Below are positions 7,201 through 7,291 of a DNA stretch of 7,291 bases, piece after piece; the first letter of the stretch is position 1, and each line of letters opens with the position of its first letter. Under the pieces are notes generated by a model, which did no database searches, had not been told where the DNA came from, and was given only the letters and a program-made list of their open reading frames with translations. Source of the stretch: Bacteroidota bacterium (GTDB taxonomy: Bacteria; Bacteroidota; Bacteroidia; Flavobacteriales_F; PHOS-HE28); contig JAEZCB010000072.1 in the NCBI GenBank assembly GCA_023412755.1, positions 1 to 7,291 on the forward strand, written 5' to 3'. A program made the translations under genes and the position numbers.

Positions 7201-7291
7201 AGGGGTCCGCTACCTGCATCATGGGGTCTTGTGCAGGAAGGCCGTAATATATCCATGGAACGGCGTAATGTTCCAAAACAGGTCCTGCTAT
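7187..7291 (-). CDS. C-terminal end of an unknown gene, cut by the window edge
   Basis: On the minus strand a frame is open from the window edge for 34 codons and ends at TGA (7189-7187). It ends 14 bases inside the DUF92 fusion gene. The visible tail includes VPWIYYGLPAQDP and finishes with DPFERP. I do not recognise a family. A 34-codon open frame could arise by chance. In its favour, the frame used by the downstream gene is closed just upstream by TAG, and short same-strand overlaps are typical of operons. Alternatively this is leader sequence and no gene is present. Confidence 0.5.
   Translation of the reverse strand: MAGPVLEHYAVPWIYYGLPAQDPMMQVADPFERP

Overview
The window looks like chromosomal DNA from a member of the Bacteroidota, probably Flavobacteriales-like, with a fairly high GC content for that group. 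This is inferred from the style of the ParA/ParB pair, a secreted M1-type peptidase of the Bacteroidota kind, a ThiF-like protein resembling the Rv1355c family, and weak or absent Shine-Dalgarno sequences. No rRNA, tRNA, CRISPR array, insertion sequence or phage gene is visible. Coding density is high, and no gene-free stretch exceeds about 230 bases.

Layout from left to right. A minus-strand gene (15-1139) encodes an E1/ThiF-like nucleotide-binding protein. Its stop codon overlaps the ATG of a further minus-strand gene that leaves the window at base 1. A 176-bp divergent spacer separates it from a plus-strand pair: a response regulator with one receiver domain and a helical tail (1316-1804), then a secreted zinc M1-family peptidase (1864-3720). 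This pair converges on the chromosome-partitioning genes parB (3783-4676) and parA (4673-5488), which are on the minus strand and overlap by ATGA. A strong intrinsic terminator (3726-3763), read on the minus strand, ends the parAB transcript. After a 227-bp spacer comes a long minus-strand membrane protein (5716-7200). It fuses a VTE5/SEC59/DGK1-like lipid kinase half to a DUF92 (VTE6-like) half. Its TTG start lies inside the end of another minus-strand frame that enters from the right edge (7187-7291).

How the genes work together: ParA and ParB form a chromosome segregation module that acts with parS sites, and no parS site is visible here. The fusion protein is predicted to phosphorylate a long-chain isoprenoid alcohol in two successive steps, giving the diphosphate, by analogy with plant phytol salvage. 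The response regulator may relay a phosphorylation signal by protein contact, since it has no DNA-binding domain. The remaining genes appear to be neighbours with no obvious shared pathway. I found no clearly new multi-gene system. The most interesting items are the VTE5-VTE6-type fusion and the free-standing ThiF half next to an unseen partner gene.
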